This document shows positions 11,519-24,999 of a stretch of 64,000 bases of DNA, one piece after another. Made by a program: the position numbers and the translations under genes. How positions within the stretch are numbered: position 1 is the first letter of the stretch; each line of letters begins with the position of its first letter. Source of the stretch: Xylocopa sonorina (taxonomy: Eukaryota > Arthropoda > Insecta > Hymenoptera > Apidae). Where the stretch lies: positions 248,001 through 312,000 of the forward strand of contig NW_027490131.1 of NCBI RefSeq assembly GCF_050948175.1, read 5' to 3'. The notes under the pieces were generated by a model. The model had not been told where the DNA came from, did no database searches, and saw only the letters and a list, made by a program, of their open reading frames with translations.

Positions 11519-14500
11519 GATGTCTACGTATCGTAGCAATAGCTTTCTAATGCTTCTTAAAACGCGATATCGCATCTCATTTCTATGTTTCATGGTAAGA
11601 TATAATATGATTTGCGAAGTGTCATGTATTCCTCCTCTACACTTGAAATGAATGTAAATGCGACACTTCCTTGCTAGAAAATAGCGTCTGCAGATATCTA
11701 GGTATCGTAGCAATAGAATTCTAATGCTTCTTAAAACGCGATATCGCATCTCATTTCTATGTTTCATGGTAAGATGTAATATGATTTGCGAAGTGTTATG
11801 TATTCCTCCTCTACACTTCAAATGAATGTAAATGCGACACTTCCTTGCCAGGAAATAGCGTTTGCAAATGTCTACGTATCGAAGCAATAGGGTTCAAATG
11901 CTTCTTAAAACGAGATATTGCATCTCATATCTATGTTTCATGATAAGATATAATATTCATTGCGAAGTGTTATGCATTCCTCGTCTACGATTCAAATGAA
12001 AGTAAATGCGACACCTCCTTGCAAGGAAATAACGACTGCAGATGTCTACGTATCGTAGCAATAGAGATCATATGATTCTTAAAACGCGATATCGCATCTC
12101 ATTTCTATGTTTCATGGTAAGATATAAAATGATTTGCGAAGTGTTGTGTATTCCTCGTCTACACTTCAAATGAATGTGAATGCTATACTTCCTCGCTAGG
12201 AAATAGCGTTTGCAGATGTCTACGTATCGTAGCAATAGCTTTCTAATGCTTCTGAAAACGCGATATCGCATCTCATTTCTATGTTTCATGGTAAGATATA
12301 ATATGATTTGCGAAGTGTCATGTATTCCTCCTCTACACTTGAAATGAATGTAAATTCGACACTTCCTTGCTAGGAAATAGCGTCTGCAGATATCTAGGTA
12401 TCGTAGCAATAGAATTCTAATGCTTCTTAAAACGCGATATCGCATCTCATTTCTATGTTTCATGGTAAGATGTAATATGATTTGCGAAGTGTTATGTATT
12501 CCTCCTCTACACTTCAAATGAATGTAAATGCGACACTTCCTTGCCAGGAAATAGCGTTTGCAAATGTCTACGTATCGAAGCAATAGAGTTCAAATGCTTC
12601 TTAAAACGAGATATTGCATCTCATATCTATGTTTCATGATAAGATATAATATTCATTGCGAAGTGTTATGCATTCCTCGTCTACGATTCAAATGAAAGTA
12701 AATGCGACACTTCCTTGCAAGGAAATAACGACTGCAGATGTCTACGTATCGTAGCAATTTAGTTCAGATGATTCTTAAAACGCGATATCGCATCTCATTT
12801 CTATGTTTCATGGTAAGATATAAAATGATTTGCGAAGTGTTATGTATTCCTCGTCTACACTTCAAATGAATGTGAATGCGATACTTCCTCGCTAGGAAAT
12901 AGCGTTTGCAGATGTCTACGTATCGTAGCAATAGAGTTCTTATGATTCTTAAAACGCGATATCGCATCTCATTTCTATGTTTCATGGTAAGATATAATAT
13001 GATTTGCGAAGTGTCATGTATTCCTCCTCTACACTTGAAATGAATGTAAATGCGACACTTCCTTGCTAGGAAATAGCGTCTGCAGATATCTAGGTATCGT
13101 AGCAATAGAATTCTAATGCTTCTTAAAACGCGATATCGCATCTCATTTCTATGTTTCATGGTAAGATGTAATATGATTTGCGAAGTGTTATGTATTCCTC
13201 CTCTACACTTCAAATGAATGTAAATGCGACACTTCCTTGCCAGGAAATAGCGTTTGCAAATGTCTACGTATCGAAGCAATAGAGTTCAAATGCTTCTTAA
13301 AACGAGATATTGCATCTCATATCTATGTTTCATGATAAGATATAATATTCATTGCGAAGTGTTATGCATTCCTCGTCTACGATTCAAATGAAAGTAAATG
13401 CGACACTTCCTTGCAAGGAAATAACGACTGCAGATGGCTACGTATCGTAGCAATAGAGTTCATATGATTCTTAAAACGCGATATCGCATCTCATTTCTAT
13501 GTTTCATGGTAAGATATAAAATGATTTGCGAAGTGTTATGTATTCCTCGTCTACACTTCAAATGAATGTGAATGCGATACTTCCTCGCTCGGAAATAGCG
13601 TTTGCAGATGTCTACGTATCGTAGCAATAGCTGTCTAATGCTTCTTAAAACGCGATAACGCATCTCATTTCTATGTTTCATGGTAAGATATAATATGATT
13701 TGCGAAGTGTCATGTATTCCTCCTCTACACTTCAAATGAATGTAAATGCGACACTTCCTTGCTAGGAAATAGCGTCTGCAGATGTCTAGGTATCGTAGCA
13801 ATAGTGCTCTAATGCTTCTTAAAACGCGATATCGCATCTCATTTCTATGTTTCATGGTAAAATGTAATATGATTTGCGAAGTGTTATGTATTCCTCCTCT
13901 ACACTTCAAATGAATGTAAATGCGACACTTCCTTGCCAGGAAATAGCGTTTGCAAATGTCTACCTGTCGTAGCAATATTGTTCTAATGCTTCTTAAGACG
14001 CGATATCGCATCTCATTCCTATGTTTCATGGTAAGATATAATATGATTTGCGAAGTGTCACGTATTCCTCGTCTACACTTTAAATGAATGTAAATGCGAC
14101 ACTTCCTTGCTAGGAAATAGGGTCTGCAGATGTCTAGGTATCGTAGCAATAGAGTTCTAATGCTTCTTAAAACGCGAAATCGCAACTCATTTCTATGTTT
14201 CATGGTAAGATGCAATATGATTTGCGAAGTGTTATGTATTCCTCCTCTACACTTGAAATGAATGTAAATGCGACAATTCCTTGCTAGGAAATAGCGTCTG
14301 CAGATATCTAGGTATCGTAGCAATAGAGTTCTAATGCTTCTTAAAACGCGATATCGCATCTCATTTCTATGTTTCATGGTAAGATGTAATATGATTTGCG
14401 AAGTGTTATGTATTCCTCCTCTACACTTCAAATGAATGTAAATGCGACACTTCCTTGCCAGGAAATAGCGTTTGCAAATGTCTACCTATCGTAGCAATAA

Positions 14501-14845
14501 TGTTCTAATGCTTCTTAAAACGCGATATCGCATCTCATTTCTATGTATCATGGTAAAATGTAATATGATTTGCGAAGTGTTATGTATTCCTCCTCTACAC
14601 TTCAAATGAATGTAAATGCGACACTTCCTTGCCAGGAAATAGCGTTTGCAAATGTCTACCTGTCGTAGCAATATTGTTCTAATGCTTCTTAAGACGCGAT
14701 ATCGCATCTCATTTCTATGTTTCATGGTAAGATATAATATGATTTGCGAAGTGTCACGTATTCCTCGTCTACACTTCAAATGAATGTAAATGCGACACTT
14801 CCTTGCAAGGAAATAGCGTTTGCAGATGTCTACGTATCGAAGCAA
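11184..14845 (+). repeat. 4-mer higher-order repeat, 696-bp unit
   Basis: The type-B start CGAAGCAATAG occurs at 11184, 11880, 12576 and 13272, always exactly 696 bp (4 x 174) apart. Each unit holds one B monomer, the B-to-A monomer with AACGACTGCAG, a GCGATACTTCC or GCTATACTTCC monomer, and one with CTGCAGATATCTAGG. The 696-bp period continues in another marker: GCAAATGTCTACCTGTCG is at about 13,955 and 14,651, each followed by AAGACGCG and GTGTCACG. Copies differ by substitutions only. Confidence 0.88.
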
Positions 14846-15599
14846 TAGTGCTCAAATGCTTCTTAAAACGAGAGATTGCATCTCATACCTATGTCTCATG
14901 ATAAGATATAATATTCATTGCGAAGTGTTATGCATTCCTCGTCTACGATTCAAATGAATGTAAATGCGACACTTCCTTGCAAGGAAATAGCGTTTGCAGC
15001 TGTCTACGTATCGTAGCAATAGAGTTCTTATGATTCTTAAAACGCGATATCGCATCTCATTTCTATGGTTCATGGTAAGATATAATACCATTTGCGAAGT
15101 GTCATGTATTCCTCGTCTACACTTCAAATGAATGTAAATGCGACACTTCCTTGCAAGGAAATAGCGTTTGCAGATGTCTACGTATCGAAGCAATAGTGCT
15201 CAAATGCCTCTTAAAACGCGATATCGCATCTCATTTCTATGGTTCATGGTAAGATATAATACGATTTGCGAAGTGTTACGTATTCCTCGTCTACACTTCA
15301 AATGAATGTAAATGCGACACTTCCTTGCTAGGAAATAGCGTCTGCAGATGTCTAGGTATCGTAGCGATAGTGTTCTAATGCTTCTTAAAACGCGATATCG
15401 CATCTCATTTCTATGTTTCATGGTAAGATATAATATGATTTGCGAAGTTTTATGTATTCCTCGTCTACACTTCAAATGAATGTAAATGCGACACTTCCTT
15501 GCTAGGAAATAGCGTCTGCAGATATCTAGGTATCGTAGCAATAGAGTTCTAATGCTTCTTAAAACGAGATATTGCATCTCATTTCTATGTTTCATGGTA

Positions 15600-16045
15600 A
15601 GATATAATATGATTTGCGAAGTTTTATGTATTCCTCGTCTACACTTCAAATGAATGTAATTGCGACACTTCCTTGCTAGGAAATAGCGTCTGCAGATATC
15701 TAGGTGTCGTAGCAATAGAGTTCTAATGCTTCTTAAAACGAGATATTGCATCTCATATCTATGTTTCATGATAAGATATAATATTCGTTGCGCAGTGTTA
15801 TGCATTTCTCGTCTACGATTCAAATGAAGGTAAACGCGACACTTCCTTGCAAGGAAATAACGATTGCACATGTCTACGTATCGTAGCAATAGAGTTCATA
15901 TGATTCTTAAAACGCGATATCGCATCTCATTTCTATGTTTCATGGTAAGATATAGTATGATTTGCGAAGTGTCATGTATTCCTCCTCTACACTTCAAATG
16001 AATGTAAATGCGACACTTCCTTGCCAGGAAATAGCGTTTGCAGAT
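15600..16045 (+). repeat. 7-monomer-spaced duplication, copy 1
   Basis: This pairs with 16,818-17,263 at 1,218 bp (7 x 174). The shared private state is ATATTCGTTGCG, at 15,781 and 16,999, followed by ATGCATTTCTCG, GTAAACGCGAC and AACGATTGCACATG. The copies separate at monomer position about 39, where this copy reads GATGCCTACG and the other GATGTCTACC. Confidence 0.78.
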
Positions 16046-16520
16046 GCCTACGTATCGAAGCAATAGAGTTCAAATGCTTCTTAAAACGAGGTATTGCATC
16101 TCATATTTATGTTTAATGATAAGATATAATATTCATTGCGAAGTGTTATGCTTTCCTCGTCTACGATTCAAATCAATGTAAATGCGACACTTCCTTGCTA
16201 GGAAATAGCGTCTGCAGATATCTAGGTATCGTAGCAATAGAGTTCTAATGCTTCTTAAAACGCGATATCGCATCTCATTTCTATGTTCCATGGTAAGATG
16301 TAATATGGTTTGCGAAGTGTTATGTATTCCTCCTCTACACTTCAAATGAATGTAAATGCGACACTTCCTTGCCAGGAAATAGCGTTTGCAGATGCCTACG
16401 TATCGAAGCAATAGAGTTCAAATGCTTCTTAAAACGAGGTATTGCATCTCATATTTATGTTTAATGATAAGATATAATATTCATTGCGAAGTGTTATGCA
16501 TTCCTCGTCTACGATTCAAA
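16046..16520 (+). repeat. Local dimer duplication (348-bp offset)
   Basis: GATGCCTACGTATCGAAGC, followed by a B monomer with CATATTTATGTTTAATG, occurs at 16,046 and again at 16,394, two monomers on. The GTTTAATGATAAG state is shared by both and I see it nowhere else, which indicates a local unequal exchange of two monomers. Confidence 0.8.
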
Positions 16521-16817
16521 TCAATGTAAATGCGACACTACCTTGCAAGGAAATAGCGTTTGCAGATGTCTACGTATCGTGGCGATAGTGTTCTAATGCT
16601 TCTTAAAACGCGATATCGCATCTCATTTCTATGTTTCATGGTAAGATATAATATGATTTGCGAAGTGTCATGTATTCCTCGTCTACACTTCAAATGAATG
16701 TAAATGCGACACTTCCTTGCAAAGAAGTAGCGTTAGCAGATTTCTACGTATCGTAGCAAAAGAGTTCTAATGCTTCTTAAAACGCGATATCGCATCTCAT
16801 TTCTATGTTTCATGGTA

Positions 16818-17263
16818 AGATATAATATGATTTGCGAAGTTTTATGTATTCCTCGTCTACACTTCTAATGAATGTAAATGCGACACTTCCTTGCTAGGAA
16901 ATGGCGTCTGCAGATATCTAGGTATCGTAGCAATAGAGTTCTAATGCTTCTTAAAACGAGATATTGCATCTCATATCTATGTTTCATGATAAGATATAAT
17001 ATTCGTTGCGAAGTGTTATGCATTTCTCGTCTACGATTCAAATGAAAGTAAACGCGACACTTCCTTGCAAGGAAATAACGATTGCACATGTCTACGTATC
17101 GTAGCAATAGAGTTCATATGATTCTTAAAACGCGATATCGCATCTCATTTCTATGTTTCATGGTAAGATATAACATGATTTGCGAAGTGTTATGTATTCC
17201 TCCTCTACACTTCAAATGAATGTAAATGCGACACTTCCTTGCCAGGAAATAGCGTTTGCAGAT
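16818..17263 (+). repeat. 7-monomer-spaced duplication, copy 2
   Basis: This is the second copy of 15,600-16,045, carrying ATATTCGTTGCG and AACGATTGCACATG. Substitutions include ACTTCTAATG in place of ACTTCAAATG near 16,863. Confidence 0.78.
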
Positions 17264-17605
17264 GTCTACCTATCGTAGCAATAGTGTTCTAATGCTTCTT
17301 AAAACGCGATATCGCATCTCATTTCTATGTTTCATGGTAAGATATAATATGATTTGCGAAGTGTTATGTATTCCTCGTCTACACTTCACATGAATATAAA
17401 TGCGACACTTCCTTGCAAGGAAATAGCGTTTGCAGATGTCTAGGTATCGTAGCAATAGAGTTCAAATGCTTCTTAAAACGAGATATTGCATCTCATATCT
17501 ATGTTTCATGATAAGATATAATATTAATTGCGAAGAGTTATGCATTCCTCGTATACGATTCAAATGAATGTAAATGCGACACTTCCTTGCAAGGAAATAG
17601 CGTTT
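17258..17605 (+). repeat. 27-monomer-spaced duplication, copy 1
   Basis: This matches 21,956-22,303 at 4,698 bp (27 x 174). Shared states are ACTTCACATGAATATAAATG, CTAGGTATCGTAGC joined to TTCAAATGC, and ATATTAATTGCGAAGAG with CGTATACG. Homology ends at monomer position about 37, where this copy reads GCAGTTGTC and the other GCAGATGTCTGCG. Confidence 0.8.
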
Positions 17606-18150
17606 GCAGTTGTCTACGTATCGTAGCAATAGAGTTCTTATGATTCCTAAAACGCGATATCGCATCTCATTTCTATCTTTCATGATAAGATATAATATTC
17701 ATTGCGATGTGTTATGCATTCATCGTCTACGATTCAAATGAATGTAAATGCGACACTTCCTTGCAAGGAAATAGCGTTTGCAGATGTCTACGTATCGTAG
17801 CAATAGCTTTCTAGTTCTTCTTAAAACGCGATATCGCATCTCATTTCTATGTTTCATGGTAAGATATAATATGATTTGCGAAGTGTCATGTATTCCTCGT
17901 CTACACTTCAAATGAATGTAAATGCGACACTTCCTTGCAAAGAAGTAGCGTTTGCAGATGTCTGCGTATCGTAGCAATAGCATTCTAATGCTTCTTAAAA
18001 CGCGATATCGCATCTCATTTCTATGTTTTATGGTAAAATGTAATATGATTTGCGAAGTGTTATGTATTCCTCCTCTACACTTCAAATGAATGTAAATGCG
18101 ACACTTTCTTGCCAGGAAATAGCGTTTGCAGATGTCTACGTATCGTAGCA

Positions 18151-21100
18151 ATAGGGTTCATATGATTCTTAAAACGCGATATCGCATCTCATTTCTATGT
18201 TTCATGGTAAGATATAATATGATTTGCGAAGTGTCATGTATTCCTCGTCTACACTTCAAATGAATGTAAATGCGACACTTCCTTGCTAGGAAATAGCGTT
18301 TGCAGATGTCTACGTATCGAAGCAATAGTGCTCAAATGCTTCTTAAAATGCGATATCGCATCTCATTTCTATCTTTCATGATAAGATATAATATTCATTG
18401 CGAAGTGTTATGCATCCCTCGTCTACGATTCAAATTAATGTAAATGCGACACTTCCTTGCAAGGAAATAGCGTTTGCAGTTGTCTACGTATCGTAGCAAT
18501 AGAGTTCTTATGATTCCTAAAACGCGATATCGCATCTCATTTCTATCTTTCATGATAAGATATAATATTCATTGCGAAGTGTTATGCATTCCTCGTCTAC
18601 GATTAAAATGTATGTAAATGCGACACTTCCTTGCCAGGAAATAGCGTTTGCAGATGTCTACCTATCGTAGCAATAGTGTTCTAATGCTTCTTAAAACGCG
18701 ATATCGCATCTCATTTCTATGTTTCATGGTAAGATATAATATGATTTGCGAAGTGTTATGTATTCCTCGTCTACACTTCACATGAATATAAATGCGACAC
18801 TTCCTTGCAAGGAAATAGCGTTTGCAGATGTCTACGTATCGTAGCAATAGGGTTCATATGATTCTTAAAACGCGATATCGCATCTCATTTCTATGTTTCA
18901 TGGTAAGATATAATATGATTTGCGAAGTGTCATGTATTCCTCGTCTACACTTCAAATGAATGTAAATGCGACACTTCCTTGCTAGGAAATAGCGTTTGCA
19001 GATGTCTACGTATCGAAGCAATAGTGCTCAAATGCTTCTTAAAATGCGATATCGCATCTCATTTCTATCTTTCATGATAAGATATAATATTCATTGCGAA
19101 GTGTTATGCATCCCTCGTCTACGATTCAAATTAATGTAAATGCGACACTTCCTTGCAAGGAAATAGCGTTTGCAGATGTCTACGTATCGAAGCAATAGTG
19201 CTCAAATGCTTCTTAAAATGCGATATCGCATCTCATTTCTATCTTTCATGATAAGATATAATATTCATTGCGAAGTGTTATGCATCCCTCGTCTACGATT
19301 CAAATGAATGTAAATGCGACACTTCCTTGCAAGGAAATAGCGTTTGCAGTTGTCTACGTATCGTAGCAATAGAGTTCTTATGATTCCTAAAACGCGATAT
19401 CGCATCTCATTTCTATCTTTCATGATAAGATATAATATTCATTGCGAAGTGTTATGCATTCCTCGTCTACGATTCAAATGTATGTAAATGCGACACTTCC
19501 TTGCCAGGAAATAGCGTTTGCAGATGTCTACCTATCGTAGCAATAGTGTTCTAATGCTTCTTAAAACGCGATATCGCATCTCATTTCTATGTTTCATGGT
19601 AAGATATAATATGATTTGCGAAGTGTTATGTATTCCTCGTCTACACTTCACATGAATATAAATGCGACACTTCCTTGCAAGGAAATAGCGTTTGCAGATG
19701 TCTACGTATCGTAGCAATAGGGTTCATATGATTCTTAAAACGCGATATCGCATCTCATTTCTATGTTTCATGGTAAGATATAATATGATTTGCGAAGTGT
19801 CATGTATTCCTCGTCTACACTTCAAATGAATGTAAATGCGACACTTCCTTGCTAGGAAATAGCGTTTGCAGATGTCTACGTATCGAAGCAATAGTGCTCA
19901 AATGCTTCTTAAAATGCGATATCGCATCTCATTTCTATCTTTCATGATAAGATATAATATTCATTGCGAAGTGTTATGCATCCCTCGTCTACGATTCAAA
20001 TGAATGTAAATGCGACACTTCCTTGCAAGGAAATAGCGTTTGCAGTTGTCTACGTATCGTAGCAATAGAGTTCTTATGATTCCTAAAACGCGATATCGCA
20101 TCTCATTTCTATCTTTCATGATAAGATATAATATTCATTGCGAAGTGTTATGCATTCCTCGTCTACGATTCAAATGAATGTAAATGCGACACTTCCTTGC
20201 AAGGAAATAGCGTTCGCAGATGTCTACGTATCGTAGCAATAGCTTTCTAATGCTTCTTAAAACGCGATATCGCATCTCATTTCTATGTTTCATGGTAAGA
20301 TATAATATGATTTGCGAAGTGTCATGTATTCCTCGTCTACACTTCAAATGAATGTAAATGCGACACTTCCTTGCAAGGAAATAGCGTTTGCAGATGTCTG
20401 CGTATTGTAGCAATAGCTTTCTAATGCTTCTTAAAACGCGATATCGCATCTCATTTCTATGTTTCATGGTAAGATATAATATGATTTGCGAAGTGTTATG
20501 TATTCCTCGTCTACACTTCAAATGAATGTGAATGCGACACTTCCTCGCTAGGAAATAGCGTTTGCAGATGTCTACGTATCGTAGCAATAGAGTTCATATG
20601 ATTCTTAAAACGCGATATCGCATCTCATTTCTATGTTTCATGGTAAGATATAATATGATTTGCGAAGTGTCATGTATTCCTCGTCTACACTTCAAATGAA
20701 TGTAAATGCGACACTTCCTTGCTTGGAAATAGCGTCTGCAGATGTCTAGGCATCGTAGCAGTAGAATTCTAATGCTTCTTAAAACACGATATCGCATCTC
20801 ATTTCTATGTTTCATGGTAAGATATAACATGATTTGCGAAGTGTTATGTATTCCTCGTCTACACTTCAAATGAATGTGAATGCGATACTTCCTCGCTAGG
20901 AAATAGCGTCTGCAGATGTCTACGTATCGTAGCAATAGCTTTCTAATGCTTCTTAAAACGCGATATCGCATCTCATTTTTATGGTTCATGGTAAGATATA
21001 ATACGGTTTGCGAAGTGTTATGTATTCCTCGTCTACACTTCAATTGAATGTAAATGCGACACTTCCTTGCTAGGAAATAGCGTCTGCAGATGTCTAGGTA

Positions 21101-21978
21101 TCGTAGCAATAGCATTCTAATGCTTCTTAAAACGCGATATCGCATCTCATTTCTATGTTTTATGGTAAAATGTAATATGATTTGCGAAGTGTTATGTATT
21201 CCTCCTCTACACTTCAAATGAATGTAAATGCGACACTTTCTTGCCAGGAAATAGCGTTTGCAGATGTCTACGTATCGTAGCAATAGGGTTCATATGATTC
21301 TTAAAACGCGATATCGCATCTCATTTCTATGTTTCATGGTAAGATATAATATGATTTGCGAAGTGTCATGTATTCCTCGTCTACACTTCAAATGAATGTA
21401 AATGCGACACTTCCTTGCTAGGAAATAGCGTTTGCAGATGTCTACGTATCGAAGCAATAGTGCTCAAATGCTTCTTAAAATGCGATATCGCATCTCATTT
21501 CTATCTTTCATGATAAGATATAATATTCATTGCGAAGTGTTATGCATCCCTCGTCTACGATTCAAATGAATGTAAATGCGACACTTCCTTGCAAGGAAAT
21601 AGCGTTTGCAGTTGTCTACGTATCGTAGTAATAGAGTTCTTATGATTCCTAAAACGCGATATCGCATCTCATTTCTATCTTTCATGATAAGATATAATAT
21701 TCATTGCGAAGTGTTATGCATTCCTCGTCTACGATTCAAATGAATGTAAATGCGACACTTCCTTGCCAGGAAATAGCGTTTGCAGATGTCTACCTATCGT
21801 AGCAATAGTGTTCTAATGCTTCTTAAAACGCGATATCGCATCTCATTTCTATGTTTCATGGTAAGATATAATATGATTTGCGAAGTGTCATGTATTCCTC
21901 GTCTACACTTCAAATGAATGTAAATGCGACACTTCCTTGCCAGGAAATAGCGTTTGCAGATGTCTACCTATCGTAGCA
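18151..21978 (+). repeat. Irregular 4-mer/5-mer higher-order repeat
   Basis: The marker ATAGGGTTCATATG starts units at 18151, 18847, 19717 and 21283, spaced 4, 5 and 9 monomers apart. Each unit then has GTGCTCAAATGC with AAAATGCGATATCGC and CTATCTTTCATGATAAG, followed by GCAGTTGTC with GATTCCTAAAACG. The 5-monomer unit (18,847-19,716) carries the GTGCTCAAATGC monomer twice in a row, at about 19,022 and 19,196, so it looks like a 4-mer that gained one monomer. The segment 20,201-21,282 within the 9-monomer interval is more divergent type A. Confidence 0.85.
20532..20705 (+). repeat. Representative type-A monomer (174 bp)
   Basis: This is a complete monomer with the commonest state at most positions. 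It runs from ATGCGACACTTCC through GCTAGGAAATAGCG, a perfect CTACGTATCGTAG inverted repeat, TTCATATGATTCTT, the palindrome GCGATATCGC, CATGGTAAGATATAATATG, GATTTGCGAAGTGTCATG and CCTCGTCTACACTTC. Type A is the main form throughout and almost the only form in domain II. Variable sites that mark lineages are positions 8-20, the ctaCG/ctaGG/ctaCC/caaCG choice at 42-45, 59-70, 137-142 and 146-165. Confidence 0.9.
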
Positions 21979-22303
21979 ATAGTGTTCTAATGCTTCTTAA
22001 AACGCGATATGGCATCTCATTTCTATGTTTCATGGTAAGATATAATATGATTTGCGAAGTGTTATGTTTTCCTCGTCTACACTTCACATGAATATAAATG
22101 CGACACTTCCTTGCAAGGAAATAGCGTTTGCAGATGTCTAGGTATCGTAGCAATAGAGTTCAAATGCTTCTTAAAACGAGATATTGCATCTCATATCTAT
22201 GTTTCATGATAAGATATAATATTAATTGCGAAGAGTTATGCATTCCTCGTATACGATTCAAATGAATGTAAATGCGACACTTCCTTCCAAGGAAATAGCG
22301 TTT
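21956..22303 (+). repeat. 27-monomer-spaced duplication, copy 2
   Basis: This is the partner of 17,258-17,605, with ATATTAATTGCGAAGAG near 22,219. It has acquired CTTCCTTCCAAGG near 22,281, a substitution that breaks the 14-bp palindrome. Confidence 0.8.
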
Positions 22304-23200
22304 GCAGATGTCTGCGTATCGTAGCAATAGCTTTCTAATGCTTCTTAAAACGCGATATCGCATCTCATTTCTATGTTTCATGGTAAGATATAATATGATT
22401 TGCGAAGTGTAATGTATTCCTCGTCTACACTTGAAATGAATGTAAACGCGACACTTCCTTGCTAGGAAATAGCGTCTGCAGATGTCTAGGTATCGTAGCA
22501 ATAGAGTTCTAATGCTTCTTAAAACGCGATATCGCATCTCATTTCTATGTTTCATGGTAAGACATAATATGATTTGCGGAGTGTTATGTATTCCTCGTCT
22601 ACACTTCAAATGAATGTGAATGCGACACTTCCTTGCAAGGAAATAGCATTTGCATATGTCTACCTATCGTAGCAATAGAGTTCTAATGCTTCTTAAAACG
22701 CGACATCGCATCTCATTTCTATGTTTCATGGTAAGATATAATATGATTTGCGAAGTGTTATGTATTCCTTGTCTACACTTCAAATGAATGTAAATGCGAC
22801 ACTTCCTTGCAAAGAAATAGCGTTTGCAGATGTCTACGTATCGTAGCAATAGATTTCTAATGCTTCTTAAAACGCGATATCGCACCTCATTTCTATCTTT
22901 CATGGTAAGATATAATATGACTTGCGAAGTGTTATATATTCCTCATCTACACTTCAAATGAATGTAAATGCGACATTTCCTTGCTAGGAAATAGCGTCTG
23001 CAGATGTCTAGGTATCGCAGCAATAGAGTTCAAATGCTTCTTAGAACGCGATATCGCATCTCATTTCTATGTTTCATGATAAGATATAATATTCATTGCG
23101 AAGTGTTATGTATTCCTCGTCTACACTTCAAATGAATGTGAATGCGACACTTCCTCGCTAGGAAATAGCGTTTGCAGATGTCTACGTATCGTAGCAATAG

Positions 23201-23995
23201 TGTTCTAATGCTTCTTAAAACGCGATATCGCATCTTATTCCCATGTTTCATGGTAAGATATAATATGATTTGCGAAGTGTTATGTATTCCTCGTCTACAC
23301 TTCAAATGATTGTAAATGCGACACTTCCTAGCAAGGAAATAGCGTTTGCATATGTCTACGTATCGTAGCAATAGTGTTCTAATGCTTCTTAAAACGCGAT
23401 ATCGCACCTTATTTCCATGTTTCATGGTAAGATATAATATGATTTGCGAAGTGTTATGTATTCCTCGTCTACACTTAAAATGAATGTAAATGCGACACTT
23501 CCTTGCAAAGAAATAGCGTTTGCAGATGTCTACGTATCGTAGCAATAGATTTATAATGCTTCTTAAAACGCGATATCGCATCTCATTTCTATGTTTCATG
23601 GTAAGATATAATATGATTTGCGAAATGTCATGTATTCCTCGTCTACACTTCAAATGAATGTAAATGCGACACTTCCTTGCTAGGAAATAACGTCTGCAGA
23701 TGTCTACGTATCGTAGCAATAGATTTATAATGCTTCTTAAAACGCGATATCGCATCTCATTTCTATGTTTCATGGTAAGATATAATATAATTTGCGAAAT
23801 GTCATGTATTCCTCGTCTACACTTCAAATGAATGTAAATGCGACACTTCCTTGCAAAGAAATAGCGTTTGCAGATGTCTACGTATCGTAGCAATAGATTT
23901 CTAATGCTTCTTAAAACGCGATATCGCATCTCATTTCTATGTTTCATGGTAAGACATAATATGATTTGCGAAGTGTTATGTATTCCTCGTCTACA
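23201..23995 (+). repeat. 26-monomer-spaced duplication, copy 1
   Basis: This matches 27,722-28,513 at 4,521 bp (26 x 174 minus 3). The three missing bases are the three GTGTGTGTA deletions lying between the copies. Shared private states are GCATCTTATT, TCCTAGCAAGG, ACTTAAAATGAATG, AGATTTATAATGC and GCGAAATGTCATG. Confidence 0.82.
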
Positions 23996-24999
23996 CTTCA
24001 AATGAATGTGAATGCGACACTTCCTTGCAAGGAAATAGCATTTGCATATGTCTACCTATCGTAGCAATAGAGTTCTAATGCTTCTTAAAACGCGATATCG
24101 CATCTCATTTCTATGTTTCATGGTAAGATATAATATGATTTGCGAAGTGTTATGTATTCCTTGTCTACACTTCAAATGAATGTAAATGCGACACTTCCTT
24201 GAAAGGAAAAAGCGTTTGCAGATGTCTACCTATCGTAGCAGTAGGGTTCTCATACTTATTAAAACGCGATATCGCCTCTCATTTCTATGTTTCATGGTAA
24301 GATATAATATGATTTGCGAAGTGTGTGTATTTCACGTCTACACTTCAAATGAATGTAAATGCGACACTTCCTTGCAAAGAAATAGCGTTTGCAGATGTCT
24401 ACGTATCGTAGCAATGGTTTCCAAATGCTTCTTAGTACGCGATATAGCATCTCATTTCTATGTTTCATGGTAAGATATAATATGATTTGCGAAGTGTAAT
24501 GTATTCCTCGTCTACACCTGACATGAATGTAAATGCGACACTTCCTTGCTAGGAAATAGCGTTTGCAGATGTCTACGTATCGTAGCAATAGAGTTCTTAT
24601 GATTCTTAAAACGCGATATCGCATCGCATTTCTATGTTTCATGGTAAGATATAATATGATTTGCGAAGTTCTATGCATTCCTCGTCTACACTTCATATGA
24701 ATGTAAATGCGACACTTCCTTGAAAGGTAATAGCGTTTGCAGATGTCTACCTATCGTAGCAGTAGAGTTCTAATGCTTATTAAAACGCGATATCGCATCT
24801 CATTTCTACGTTTCATGGTAAGATATAATATGATTTGCGAAGTGTTATGTATTCCTCGTCTACACCTGAAATGAATGTAAATGCGACACTTCCTTGCTAG
24901 GAAATAGCGTTTGCAGATGTCTACCTATCGTAGCAATAGAGTTCTAATGCTTCTTAAAACGCGATATCGCATCTCATTTCTATGTTTCATGGTAAGATA

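Larger units (their letters stand above)
1..24185. repeat. Domain I: mixed A/B satellite with several short HORs
   Basis: Type A and type B monomers interleave. Variants confined to this domain, as far as I can see, include TTGCCAGGAA (about 5.2-22 kb), CCTCCTCTACAC (about 1-21 kb) and AACGACTGCAG (0-14 kb). Only one length change occurs in 24 kb, so apart from that 1-bp slip the register never moves. HORs of 4 and 5 monomers, plus longer duplications, are listed separately. The stretches between them (1-2,436, 14,846-15,599 and 22,304-23,200) are irregular monomer mixtures in which I see nothing but satellite. Confidence 0.85.
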
